Part shown: positions 10,480-22,649 of the stretch, piece by piece
How the letters are laid out: each line of letters opens with the position of its first letter
Numbering within the stretch: position 1 is the stretch's first letter
DNA from: Erythrobasidium yunnanense
Lineage: Eukaryota; Basidiomycota; Cystobasidiomycetes; Erythrobasidiales; Erythrobasidiaceae
Reading direction: 5' to 3'
Assembly: GCA_001600175.1 (NCBI GenBank)
Contig: BCJC01000007.1
Location: 1,388,115 to 1,452,114 of the forward strand
Length of the DNA: 64,000 nucleotides
The notes under the pieces: model-generated
Databases searched by the model: none
The model's input: the letters and a program-made list of their open reading frames with translations, nothing else
Told to the model about the DNA's origin: nothing
Position numbers and translations under genes: made by a program

Positions 10480-13400
10480 TCATACCAAGTCATCGGCTGC
10501 CCGCACAAGCCGTACACTAGACGCGTTCGGTAGCAGCGAGTACATCCCTGCATCGTTTGACTCTGCGGTGGGTCCGTAGCCTTGAGCTGCCGGACTCTGT
10601 CCTCCGAAGCGGGCCAGTATGCTGGAGAAGCCACTTGACAGACCTCCGAAAGTACTAGATATCGGAGATGAAGATGGCGAAAGGGTCATACGACCTTTGG
10701 GCTGCCCAATCTGAGGTTTCTGCCAGCGCCTCAGCATCAGACTGCTGGTAACGACACTAACGCTGCTCAATGCCATAGCAGCACCCGCCAACATAGGATG
10801 AAGGTGAATTCCCCACGGTAGGAAGACGCCCATGGCAAGTGGGATGCCAATCATGTTGTAGACAGTCGCCCATATAAAGTTCATCCTGATCTTGCGGAAG
10901 ATGGTTCGCGAAAGGTCTAGGGCCGCGACTACGTCGAGCAAGTCTGCTCGCATGAGAACGATGTCTGCTGCTTCTATGGCGATATCTGTGCCGGAGCATA
11001 GTGCAATACCGACGTCCGCAGCTGCCAAAGCTGGAGAGTCGTTCACACCGTCCCCGACCTAAGGAATCGAGGACAATGTCAGCCAATCGCTCGACTCTTT
11101 GTTGTAGGATCAACTCACCATAGCGACTCGATGGCCTTGCCGCTGCATCTCTTCGACAAGCGCTCGCTTTCCATCGGGCTTCACGCCTGCATACACATCG
11201 TGCCCTTCGATACCAATCTCCGCTGCGATTGATTTGGCTGTGGACTCTTGATCTCCTGTCACTACTGCGACTTGGATACCCATATATCGCAGCGCTTCGA
11301 CTGCCTGCTTCGCCTCTGGCTTGACGGTGTCTGCAAGCGAGACAATGCATGCTAAATCTCCGCTGACAGCAATGAAGATGATTGTTCTGCCAATTGACTC
11401 TTCGCACTCCTTAAAGTGCATCATTTCCTGCGAAATGCTCGACCCATGCTTCGAAATGAAAGATTGGTTTCCGATAGATACGCTAGCTGTTGCTTGCCCG
11501 CCTAAGGAAGAGAAGGAGCCTGAGACATCGCAGCTGATACCTGAACCCGTGATGCTCTCGAAGCCAGATACGTAGATCGAAGAAGGCAGGTCGATGAAGC
11601 CAAGAGTACGCTTTGCGAAGGCTCCGACAGCTTTCGCGAGTGGATGTTCTGACTTGCTTTCAGCTGCAGCGACCATGAGAAGGATATCGGCTTGTCTTGA
11701 TGTCCAGTCCCCTCCGCGTCGCATGCGCTCGATATCGACGGAGACTCGCATTTTCTCCGAATGCGACCCAGTCCACATCATGCCCACAACATCCAGCTTG
11801 CCAACTGTGAGCGTGCCAGTTTTGTCGAGTATCACTCGGTCCACTTTGTGACTTGCTTCGAGAGGACCTGCCCCTTTGATAAGAATGCCATTCTGAGCGC
11901 CGACTCCAGTCCCTACCATGACAGCCGTTGGAGTACTGAGGCCGAGGGCGCAAGGGCAGGCCACCACGACCACGGATATGCAGAGCTTGAGGCAGACCAT
12001 GAACTTATCGGCGCCGCCTTCGTGGAAGACGCTTGGCAGGTGTTCACAAGCATGTGCGATGACCATCCAGATGAGAAAGGTAAGAACACTGAGAGATAGG
12101 ACAGCGGGCACGAAGTAGCCAGCGACGGTGTCTGCGAAAGCTTGGATGGGTGCTTTGCTCGTCTGTGCATCTTCGACAAGCTTGACGATTTGACTGAGAG
12201 CTGTGTCCTTTCCAGCTCTTGAGACTCGCATGTCGAAAGTACCAAGACCGTTGACTGTTCCGCCCATGACAGCATCTCCGACACGCTTGACGATAGGCAC
12301 GACTTCTCCAGTGACCATGCTTTCATCAATGCTAGATTCGCCTTTCACTACGAAGCCATCTGCCGGGATCTTGTCGCCTGGCACGATCTTGACGAAATCG
12401 TTGACCTGCACAAGCTCTGTAGCAATGCTTTTCTCGACACTGCAAGTTGGAGGGTCCGAGTATATAGTAGCCTTGCTCGGCGCAAGCGAGAGGAGCTTGC
12501 TGAGCGCGGCGGACGTTTTGCCCTTTGCCATGTTCTCGAGATAGCGGCCGAAGCTCACGAAGGTGATGAGCATGGTGGAGGTGTCGAAAAAGACAGTGGG
12601 GTGTGCATCTTCGCTCCCTCCAAATACCGTATAAAGTATGACGAAGATGGAATAGCTGAATGCAGCTGTTGTGCCGAAGATGACGAGAACATCCATGGTA
12701 GGTGCTTTATGCTTGATGGCTTTGTAGGCTGACTTGTAGAAGCGTGCACCGATACCAAACTGTACTGGTATCGTCAACAGGCCAGCGACGAGATCGCCAA
12801 GGTAGATACCTCGAAAGAGCTTGAAATTGACGATGGGTCGCAGAAAGCTGATCATTGGCGCAATCATGCTTATGAAGAATACTGGTGCGGCGAAAGCCAA
12901 CGCTCGCCAGAAAGCATCTCTCCAGGCTTGAATCTCCTTTGTTCGTGTGAGGGATTGCAGTTGCGTCGTGTTGGACTCGTCTGATGCCAGCACGGCATCG
13001 AAACCAAGGTCTTCGACTTGCTCGACTAGGTCTCGAACTCCTATGAGTGATCTGTTGTAGGTGATTTGCGCCCGGCCAGGCGTTAATGAGACTGCAACAG
13101 AGAGAACGCCTGGAAGCTGTTGTAGACCTTTCTCGACAGCCGAAGTGCATCTGCAATCATTCGCATCAGTATGTTATATGCAGGAAGACCACCTAGATAG
13201 CTTACGAAGCGCATGTCATGCCATAGAGTGAAAGGGTGATCGTGTCTTCGCCCGCGGGCAGCTCGGACGCCAACGGAGTAGCTTCGAAGCCCATGTCCTG
13301 CGGTACATACGTCAGCATCACATAGCGCTATGCAATAGCCTACTCACTTCGATCTCGCTGGCCAGTTTGGCAGGGTTCCAGACTGATGGATCGTATTCGA

Positions 13401-13669
13401 TTGTCGCTTTCTCGGCCCTGGTCAGACACGTTCGCAGCCAGATGAGCTCGATGTTCTCTGAATGATATGTTTCCGGCGATGGGCTCACAGCAAGGCGACG
13501 ACTATTGAGTAGATACCATCCTGCAACGCCAGGCCGCCTTCGATACTCTTGACACAGGCTGTCAAGCTAGCGTGAGCCAGCGATAGCTTGTAGTCTTGCG
13601 AAACGTATGCACACCTCCGCAAGTCATGCCCTGCACGCTCAGTACGGCCTTTTCAGTCATGGCAGCCAT
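10480..13669 (-). CDS. CCC2: Copper-transporting P1B-type ATPase Ccc2, 965 aa
   Basis: The enzyme pumps Cu(I) from Atx1 into the late Golgi for multicopper oxidases. Exons are 13669-13615, 13558-13489, 13417-13348, 13297-13207 (end at 13206), 13150-11119 and 11058-10480; the frame is continuous. Two heavy-metal domains carry MTCGAC (Cys17, Cys20) and MTCASC (Cys94, Cys97). The catalytic core has the TGEVVP actuator motif, the CPC metal site in [15 protein letters not shown], the phosphorylated DKTGTL near residue 537, SEHPLAKAV in the nucleotide-binding domain, and [11 protein letters not shown] at the hinge. The short early exons, each a fraction of a metal domain, make the N-terminus easy to lose in automated models. 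A Ser/Gly-rich C-terminal tail follows the last helix. Confidence 0.93.
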
Positions 13670-14264
13670 TGCAAGCTGTTGTTAAGCAGGGCCACCGCCA
13701 GGATGGACAGGAAAGCAGGATTAGGGAGAGTGTAGGGATGTAAGGCGTGTACAGATGCGATTAAGGATAGTCTTGAATGGGTATTAGATGCTGTTTTGGA
13801 GTCAGGAAGAAGAAAAGGTGTAAGAAAGCGTAAAGTCAACAAACAACCTTTCATGCTCCTCCTGACTACAAGGTAGACATCGCAATAACCGATTGGCAAT
13901 GTCGACAAGAGCTTTCACAATCTCACAATCTAATGTCGTTGAACCTATGCCGGAACGAACCTCATTATGCGAACGTCCAACGTCAAACGTCTTCCTGCGT
14001 ACCCGCAATTTGGTTCGCCCGGGATGAGTCGAAGTAGTGGTGCTCCATGTCCTTTTCCTTTGTTCCTCACTCGTCACAGCCCGTATCTACGTTGGCCAAC
14101 TGTCGTTACGAATCCTCAGGCGGTGTCGAGGTGACTGAGATTCTGGCTTGTTTGCGACGAAAGCTTCGCGGACTTGATGGCAACTTCCTGCTCCTCTGTT
14201 CTGCAGCGTTTGTTCATCTCATCTCCATTCTAATCGCTTCGCATCAGGATTCTAGAGCGACAGG
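13670..14264. other. Divergent promoter region between CCC2 and the membrane-protein gene
   Basis: No supported coding sequence. Open frames such as 14047-14421 overlap the next gene in another frame and look incidental. The stretch should hold both promoters. Confidence 0.45.
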
Positions 14265-17150
14265 ATGGGCCAGCTGCCCTCTTCTCACGGCGTGGCAAGC
14301 TGGTCTCAGACTTGCGCTCAGCTCAGTCTTGCAGACTACAATCAGACCTGCAATTCAGGCTTCATCAATCGCGATAATCAGCCCTGGCTGGCTGCTGGAA
14401 ACACCTCATGCCCTCCTCTAACTAGCATAGAAGATGTACAGGCTCAAGGCATCTGGGGAGTCGACAAGCCAACATGCGACAGAATCTGCGGATCAGATGT
14501 GATCTTTCAAAGCTTTCAATTCACCAACTTCGCATCTGCTTCTGCGAACTGGCTGTTACCTTGGCTCGCACTGTCTGCCCAGCTGCCTTACGAAGGTGCA
14601 GGCATCAGACACAACGCTATGTCCTTCTTCCTCGGTAGGCCGGGTCACATCCGAAGAGGCGAGGTTTGGCAGCTGAGAAGAGATCATTCGCAGGCATGGG
14701 CAGTCCTTGCCTGGTAGCTCTCAGCATCACACTTACTACTCTAAACCGAGTGCAAATCCGCAAGAACTTCACCTATCTCATCGTGGAGAAGGCCAGGCGA
14801 ATCGCAAACTCGATACCATTCTTTGAAGAGAGACTGGAAGCAGCATGCGAGCTTCTACAAGAAGCTCAACAGTGTCCTATGCGATTGAGTAACAAGGATG
14901 GCTGGCTGTCTAGCCTGATCCTGCTGCCCAATAATACGAGGTTTTGGGTGAGTAGGAGACTACCCGAAGTACTATGAGTCAATTGACGGTGATATACAGA
15001 AAGCGACTTTGAAATACCTTCGCACAACAAGACGTCGCACTACACCTTCGCTGGTCACTCAATGTCAGTGAGACGATTTGGCTGATTGTTCCATGTTTAT
15101 GCTAAAGCAGCATAACTAATCAGTACTTCTGGCGATCATCACCTACTTTTTCACCTTCTTCTCTATTGTGACGGATCCAAACAGTCAAGGAAGTACAAGT
15201 AAGCCGTCGCGAACGTTTTATACGAATAGATGGCTGACCACGTCAGCTTAGTTGTTGGCTTGAGCCTTGCATTCTCTTCTGGCTTCACATGGATGTTGTC
15301 AATTATGATGGGAGTCGTGTTCATCAGCAGTCAGCTCAAGGTGCACGCCATCCGCGATGCGCTAGACGAGCAAGAGGTAGATGATCGCAATTGTGGGTAT
15401 GACCCTGTCGTTAAGCAAACAATAGCTAAAAGGCCTTTCTAGACTCAAGCTGGAGAGCTACAGGTGTTGGGGTGTTTCAACGAGGTCTACAGGGCGGCAT
15501 TCGGTCACGCTCTGGACTGAATAATCTTATTCGCTGGAGGGCTGGCTATGGTGCAAGCAGGCTAGGGTCGCCTACAAAGCACTACTTCTATCCGCCACCG
15601 CTTTCGCCGCGTACTTCTGTGCATGGTGGTCCACCTCAACCGGCGCCTTCTTCCCATACCACCGCCCAGAATGGTCATCTACCCCTCTTGTCACCACAGT
15701 CAACGACTGCGTCTGACGTTCACGCTGCATTACCTTCGCTACCGCCCGGAGCTGCTATGCTGCGCCAGCGAACGGCTACAGCAAGCAGCAGTAGTAGCTC
15801 TAGATCCTCAATACACGGCAGAGCGGCTCCACAATCGCATTCCAACTTGCCCAATCGATCGGTGTCACCTCCTCCACCGCCGCACGATGCACCGCTGCTC
15901 ACTAACGAGCCTTTCGATACTTTCTGGGCACCTCCTGTGCCGAAAGTCTGGTTCTGGGCAATCGAAGGAGATGAAGCGAAGGAAGGTCCCGCATACGACT
16001 ATGCTCGCTTCTTCACGCAAGCCCAAGTTCAGAGGCAGATGTTACATGGCTTCACATCTGCTCTGCGCAATCTACATGCTGGCTATGGAGCTCCGACCGT
16101 CACTGTTGACGGTGCTTCCTTCGAAGCAAGTCCAAGACCACCGCTAGAAGAATTGATGTCGGGTACGACGGAACAGATGGCAGCTTTCACACATCTTCCT
16201 CCAGAGTCAGAACGGGATGTACCTTATCTGATGGCTGCTTACATGGGCTGGCGGCAGATAGACGCTGAGATGGTTCTGCACCTGCTGATCAGCCTGGCGT
16301 CCGGGTTGACAATTCTCTGGTGCGCCATCGGTGCAGGTTAGTCAGAAAGTGGCCACAACATTATTAAGCTAACCATTCTTGATCAGGTATCTACATCAGC
16401 TACCGAACTCCGCTGTACGGCTTGGGTAAGCTCATTAACCGGTTTGAAGGCTTGTGCTGACGGCTGCTACAGGCTGCCGATCTGGCTCCTTGCTCTTGTA
16501 TGGTACGTTCGGTAGCTGTTCACTCGTATGCTGTGTGTTTAGACTAATTACATGCATGTGGCCGGCCCCAGGAATCATGGCTACGTTCTCATGCATCCTG
16601 CTTCTCGCAAGCTCAGCTCTATCTCACGAAACTATGCGAGCATATCAGAAGATATTTCGAGAGCATTGTGAAGAGATCTCGGCTGCCTTCTATGACGATC
16701 AACCTTGGGGAAGGCATGATAAGACAATGTCTTCCAGACTGCGCCGCGGTGCTACTGTCGCGACCAGGTTGGAAGACCACCAGCTAAATACGATCACGGC
16801 TGACGATATTGGCCAGGGTACTCGGCAAGCTCATCGCTGTCGCCAACGCGATCTGGCTCATTACTGCTTGCATCATGGAGCTTTCTGGCTCCTTCGATAC
16901 CTGTACGTGCAGTCTTTGCAATAAGCCATATCTTCTAATTTTGATGTCCTGTTCAGGCTATTGCCAGACCGTCAGCCTCTCCTTGGGCGAAGCTGGCTCG
17001 GCCCTGATCTTCGTCAGTCAGAAGGATCTAGCAGAAGTCTCGAAACGCATCTGGATCCAGGGCTTCGTCTGGAGCTTGGCTGTGCCTATCGCTGCAGCTC
17101 TAGCTCTGGCGACTCTCGCACACAAAGCCGCTTCTCGCAGAGCGGATTAG
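14265..17150 (+). CDS. Fungal polytopic membrane protein of unknown function, 780 aa, 11 exons
   Basis: Exons are 14265-14634, 14694-14947, 15000-15063, 15124-15198, 15252-15392, 15443-16336, 16387-16425, 16473-16502, 16572-16767, 16817-16902 and 16957-17150; lengths sum to 2343 nt with every phase consistent. The protein opens with a Cys-containing luminal-looking segment (YNQTCNSGFINRDNQPWLAA, IWGVDKPTCDRICG), then NWLLPWLALSAQLPYE and a series of hydrophobic segments. A large Ser/Pro-rich cytosolic loop sits near residues 300-480, and more helices follow to the C-terminus. I recognise the IWGVDKPTCDRICG and NWLLPWLALxAQLPYE pattern from many uncharacterised fungal membrane proteins, but know no function. 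The exon 5/6 and 9/10 borders (GTGGGT and GTTGGA donors) are the least certain. Confidence 0.7.
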
Positions 17151-17588
17151 ATGAAGTTGGAAGCTATTGTCCTGCTCAAGCTTCGGGATCAAACTCAGAG
17201 ATACCCTATCTCTCTATCTCTGGGACGGCGTAACTGCTAGGATCTGTTCTGTCCGATACACACTTTTCCCTAGCGCGCTCTGACGGTCAGACTGATCCGC
17301 TCGTCTCCGGACTTCCACTTCCATGACAGCGGAGATGCTGACTCGCAGAGCGTGCAATGTCATGGAAGCGGAGGAAATACCTGGAAGATTCTGCACTATG
17401 ACTTGGCTCATTGCCAGGCATCTCTCCTTTCTTTTGCTTCATAATCTCATCTAATCTCTCAACTTAAGCCACTTCGTAAATACTTAATTCTAATTGCCTT
17501 CTAATTGTTATCAATTCCTCTCAGTGCTGGATGTTTATAGGAATCGACTTGGACAAATCTGTCCTACGCCTTGGATCGAAAAGTATCA
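17151..17588. other. Intergenic, no gene seen
   Basis: AT-rich stretch (17440-17520) following the membrane-protein gene, probably 3' UTR and a promoter. Nothing else is recognised. Confidence 0.4.
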
Positions 17589-20052
17589 TGCCCCGATGTG
17601 AGTATATTTCAGGAAGGCTTAACGCAATGTTGATCATCCTAACTGTAAAGTACCTGTCAACTCATTGTCGCTGCCTGACCGAAAGAGGTCCGAGCTCCTG
17701 CAAGAAGGCACTTCGTCGCAGCCAGACTCGATAACCTAGAGGTGAGTGATCGTCGCTTCTGAAGCTCTCTTCCGCCGACTATGAGTAAGTAGCGAGAACG
17801 TCGGCCCTATTGTTCCTTGATGGCTGTTCTGCAACATTTCTTCCTGGCTGGCGACACGTAGTCAACATCCTCCCAAGCCTTCCACCCCTATTGTCGATCG
17901 CCGCGCTATACTTGGAGACCGAGGACTCTGTCGGCCTGTATGCTGAGCGGGAGATCCCTCTACTCCTGCTCGATTTCCCAGAACACCAGCAGCCTCTACC
18001 TCTGGTCGGCCTGTCAATCCATCGGCAGCCTCTACCTCTGTTCTGGGCGCGGTATTGTGTGAACTCATAGGCACCGGGTCAGGCCCGAGGACGTCAGAGG
18101 AGAGATCTCTGCGGCTCGTCTATTTTCCCTTCGGCCTTCTTGCGACCTTTTCAAGCGCTGCTGCAGTCGAGATGCGACATCACAGCATTCGAACAGCATC
18201 AGCACCAGAGAAGAAAGCATTTACTGCGGGAAAGCTTTGCCCATCATTGGCGGATTTTCGAAAGTCGAAGCATTGTCAAAATTCGGTACTGGTGTTTTCA
18301 GTCTCTGGAGGGGCATCGACGGACTCGCTCAGCAGATCAAGATCACGGATGCTTGGCGCCGCATCAGCGATAAGTTGACTGTGCTGGCAACCTCTACGAA
18401 GCCAACCCTCCCTGCGCGAAATCGCTGCTGATTATGGAGCAGATCAGTGCAGACTTTGCTGATGTCGATTCCACCTTGAAGCTGGGAGGGCAACCCGACA
18501 GCAACACTCTGGCCTCATTCATCATCGATGTCCTTTACGCCAACCGATTGGACGTAGCCATACAGCAAGTCAGCGTTGTCACATGTCCTTCCAGACAATG
18601 CAAGCGTGTGCGTATACATGATTTCGTGGTGGATGGACGAGCTTGCGGCTGACACTATTTTCTCCAGGTTGCCGTTCCCTCTGTAAATCAAGGATCCAAC
18701 TTCACTCTCACTCTTCATCCCGACTACACCTCTGCCTCCCTCCCTTGGCTCCTGACAGATGTCATCTCGCAGACGGCACCCCTCATCGACTTCAAGTGTT
18801 TGACAGCGGACGATTGCAACAGAAGGAAGAACACTCATGTAAGCCAGACCATCTCCTACCCTCGCCTGACCTCCCAGGCCTCGTGCTAGGTTGTGGACTG
18901 CTTTCATCATCTCGCATCAGAAGCATGGCGGACTCCGAGGTTCTTGCGAATGCCCTCTCAACCGTCAGCCTTCCTTTGTTGGTTCTCTCGACTGCCTTCC
19001 TCCTACTTCCCACCACGGTGGGACTCGCTGTTTTGATATCGGACGGAACGAGAGTGTTTTAGAACTTGGTGTGTGGAGAGTTTCTGTACCCTTTCAAAAG
19101 GGCGTTTTCTTCACACCTACGCCAAAGCACTTTGAGGGCAGACTATTCAAAGCGGCACTCAGACCAGAGATTATGCACCTCCCGGCGGGAGGTTCGACCC
19201 GATCCCGTCAGATACGACGACTTCAAGACGGCCATCACAACTACTGCAGACGGAGTGAACTTCGGAGAGAGCGCTCTCGACCTGGCTAGCCTGAACGAGA
19301 CTGAAGCAGCATTGCAACTCCCCTTCCAAGGTGATCAGGGCCGAACATGGATGACAGTGGACAGGTCGTGGCTCCTCGCCAGAGCCCTCGATGTATCTAT
19401 CGACGTCTACCTGACCGGCGAAGAACTCCAGAGCGACGTCAATCCTGGCCGCCCGGTAACGATATCTATCTACTATCAGGCTTAGGTGCACATCGTGTTG
19501 TCATCAAGAATACCCACTCGCTGGCAGATAAACGCACCCTGCCTATCAGGGCATCCGAGGTGAAGAAGGTTATGATCAACAACAATTACGGCGGAGCGAG
19601 CAAGACATCCTGTTACAAGCAAGCTAGTGATTCTCGTCTTTACATCGATCCAATCATGTCTGGAGAATGGCTTCATCTGAGGACCCTCTTTGGTGCTGCT
19701 TGGCTTTGCACTGACTGACTGTATGTTGCACAGTGGACAAAGAGAACCCGACGCCAATCGTTGCGGGGCTAGCAGGAGATACTCAATCATGTTCCTGGTC
19801 GTTCCTGCTTACCTGCTGATTCGATGATTCTCTTTCGTAGAACTATTGACTGCATTCCTCAATGTCAACAAATACGAAGCCGTCGCTGCATCGAGTATGA
19901 CTTCTTTTATGGAACCAAGAGACATCGTCAAGACGGCTAGAGTAGCTACAGCGCCGGCCCTGAATGGAGACAGGACGTCAGGAGGAGACGGACGACCTAG
20001 CCAGAGTTGTAGATCTACAGAAAACAGTGGTGACTATGATACAGACCAGTAG
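17589..20052 (+). CDS. Unresolved multi-exon coding region, unknown product
   Basis: Several separate plus-strand blocks look coding, but I cannot assemble one convincing model. The clearest intron is 18609-18668 (GTGCGT donor, GGCTGAC branch, CTCCAG acceptor). It links a block ending IIDVLYANRLDVAIQQVSVV-TCPSRQCKR to one with VAVPSVNQGSNFTLTLHPDY and FKCLTADDCNRR. Other blocks are FGTGVFSLWRGIDGLAQQIK (about 18270), a strongly hydrophobic stretch STVSLPLLVLSTAFLLLPTT (about 18960), LQLPFQGDQGRTWMTVDRSW (about 19330), and RVVIKNTHSLADKRTLPIRA (about 19500). The last frame runs 19846-20052. No family is recognised. It may be one secreted or membrane-anchored protein with many introns, two genes, or partly decayed. 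The exact start and end given here are rough. Confidence 0.3.
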
Positions 20053-20099
20053 ACAGCTAAATGGACACAGTTGCAGCGCCAGGCTGCTAATATAATACA

Positions 20100-22239
20100 T
20101 TATTTACTCGCAACTAAGTAATTCTGCGGAATGAGACCTGTCTCTACTTCTTGCTCATTGCCTCCTTCATCGATGCGAACTTTGCCGCCTACTACCCATC
20201 CATCGCATAACTGCTCCCAAACTCTGACAAGGTCACCCTCTGCTAAAGACATCTCTTGCGGCGCTTCAGCAGTGAAGGCATAGGCAGCACGATGTAGGAG
20301 TCCTTCCAGAGGGTAGCTACCGTCTCCTGCAGCTGCTTGGCCATCTGCAGCAGAGTCGGAAGTCTCCAGATCCATCGGGGTGCCCGCTGCTTGCTGCTCT
20401 TCGCCATCTGACTCGTCGAACTCGTCGATGCTGAGCGCAGACCCCATCAGAGCAGAGGGAAGAAGTTCATCACCATTCGCAGCATTCGGGTCGCTGCTAG
20501 CGCTCCGAGATATTGAAAAAGGCGACATATTGCCGCTACTTCCGCCTTGCTCCGTCACAAAGCCCCAAGAGTACTTGCGGCTTCCAGCACTACCGTCTGC
20601 CTCATTCTGACTTTCATCCCCGTTTTGAGGCATACCCCAGCGCGCCCACTCATGCAAGCCAGCAGACGCAGGTTGAGGGCTATGATACTGATTGCCAAAG
20701 CCGAAAGCGCCAAAAGGAGGAGGTGTAAAGCTAGAGCTGAGAGAAGACGACGAGGAAGATGAAAGGATAGCGGAGGAGTTGTTTTGCTGATACCAGCTTT
20801 GGCTGCCCTGATCTGGGATGTTGATGGCTGAAGGATGCGCAGGCAGACCTTTGTAGCGTGGATCATCAACAGGGAAGGCGAAGTCTCTGATAACTATAAT
20901 GGGCTCGGTGAAGGTGGACGCTGCAGCACCCTCCGCGGAGATACTTTGTTCGCGAGCTGGCTTCAAAGTAGATGTAGATCTTGACTCTACAAGCTGACTT
21001 TGCCGCGAAACGCGCCGGGGTGGTAGAGTCGAGTCGGAAGCTTCAGAATCCGACCGTGGTTCATCAGCAGCCGACATCGAGCGATGACGGGCAGACTGGC
21101 CACTGGCTTTACGAGGAGGAGAACGCCCTTTCGAGGGTGCAGTCTCGGCTTGCGATTCTGACATGGCATCGTCGAAGCCCGGCAGGTTGCCATTCGTCGA
21201 TGCTGGCGAAGGCTGTTCCGAAGTTGGCTCAACTGAAGAGCCCAGCGAACTTTGCGAATCGCTCCGAGAGAACGTTGGCTGCAGGCCGCAATTTTGGCGT
21301 ATCCAGGATGATGCTGGCGAAGCTGTGTTGCTCGACGAGCCAGGACGGAGATAAGCTGAGAAGTCTGATAATGGCCTCGAAGCTTTTGCGCTCCTTTTCG
21401 CAGGTGTGGTACCACACGATACCGTCACTGGAGAGGACACGGCCGATGCAGGCGTAGACTGCGCTAGGCTTGAAGGTCCCGTATAGCTGTTCGGACGCGA
21501 CCGCCGCATAGAATTGGCCGGCGATAGCGGATGAGCTGCAGATGATCTTCGACGTGCTTTCGATTGACTTCCATTCGCCTCTTGCCCAGCTTGAACGCGC
21601 TTGGCCGACCCGCCCGTCAAGCTGTTGTTATGCTGATCAAGATTCTCCTTATCGGCATTTCGGCTATGTCTATCTCTTGATGCCTGTGACTGATCGTGCC
21701 GCCGCAGTAACTTCCTGAGACTTGCTTCTTCTTCGGTCGTCAGGCTTGGAGGGATTGTGAAGCCGGATGATGGCGAAGGAAACAGCGAAGACGACGACAT
21801 CGAACGAAGCCGAGAGGATGGTTCGCTGAAGAGTAACTGACTCGTTGCAGAATCTGATCCACGTCGTAACGGCCTATCTTTGCTGAACGAATCGGATCGA
21901 GAGACCGGCATCGAGCGTGGTGACCTGCTGCTTGTCGCTATCGCTGGCGCTTGCATAGGGTGCGAAAGGTCGAAGAACTCGGCTGTAGTCACACAAACAC
22001 ATTCCGGTCAGCTACTGCCCAATTCACTAGCGGTTTTGGGATGTTGTGATTTCGAGGGTTATCAGACGTTTTAAAGAGAGTTTTCTTCGGCAGAGCGGTC
22101 AAGCCCTTCTGAAAGCCTTGCATGTCATTTGTGTTTCTCTTTCGAATAGGTTATCATCATGTAGCGAGGGAGCGGGAACAGGTCGAGGGATCTCTGAGCG
22201 AGCAATGCGATGGGACTTACGAGCGAGAACGGCGGTCAT
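20100..22239 (-). CDS. SH3-domain protein with long Ser-rich N-terminus, 633 aa
   Basis: The main exon runs 21982-20100. A short first exon 22239-22221 (MTAVLA) is predicted from a GTAAGT donor and an ACTACAG acceptor; that 238-nt intron is long for this genome, so the start is uncertain and Met codons near 21960 are the alternative. The first 400 residues are Ser/Arg/Pro-rich and probably disordered. A conserved block IIVIRDFAFPVDDPRYKGLP sits about 250 residues before the end. The SH3 domain is C-terminal: HRAAYAFTAEAPQEMSLAEG, then WEQLCDGWVV and GLIPQNYLV, with the ALYDF-like, WW-type and YV positions visible. The layout recalls fungal Nbp2/Skb5-type SH3 adaptors, but I would not name it on that alone. 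Confidence 0.75.
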
Positions 22240-22649
22240 AGCCAGGCAGCAGGGCCGCTAGATTGCTGGATAGTTGAGCGTAATGAAGGTAAAGGCCAGC
22301 CTTAATGTTGCGAGAGAAGGTGTTAACAAGAATGTGCTGCGATGCAGGCTTTGGATGGGAGCGAACGCAAGAAGGAGATCTGAGCGCAGCCCGAAGGCAA
22401 GGCAGTAAACAGACCTCTCTAGGAGCGCTCTCGACATTGCACAGAGTAGATACACCGCAATAGTAAAGATTAGGCGCGTGCGATATCTACATATACTTTG
22501 TTCGCGAAGGCAGATCTGTCGAGAAACACCTCGCTATCAGTCGTATACCAATGCGCCTGCACCTATGAAATAATCTAAGTCAGAATGTCCATTCAGTCTT
22601 CCAAACTCCATGATTTCTGGGCCAAAGCCATCGCTGCGACCTGAACTAC
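22240..22649. other. Intergenic between SH3 gene and DUF1996-WSC gene
   Basis: No supported gene. It should contain the SH3-gene promoter and the 3' end of the DUF1996-WSC gene. Confidence 0.4.

Noticed and set aside
19190-19200. GGTTCGACCC as a tRNA B box
   Set aside because: No matching T stem, acceptor stem or A box nearby.
17589-20052. Killer-toxin, chitinase or GPCR identity for the unresolved region
   Set aside because: No catalytic motif, no LysM or chitin-binding cysteine pattern and no seven-helix pattern could be found.
22000-22170. Minus-strand frame MQGFQKGLTALPKKTL as the N-terminus of the SH3 protein
   Set aside because: It stops before the SH3-protein exon and no GT donor of workable size links it. 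More likely it lies in a 5' UTR or intron.
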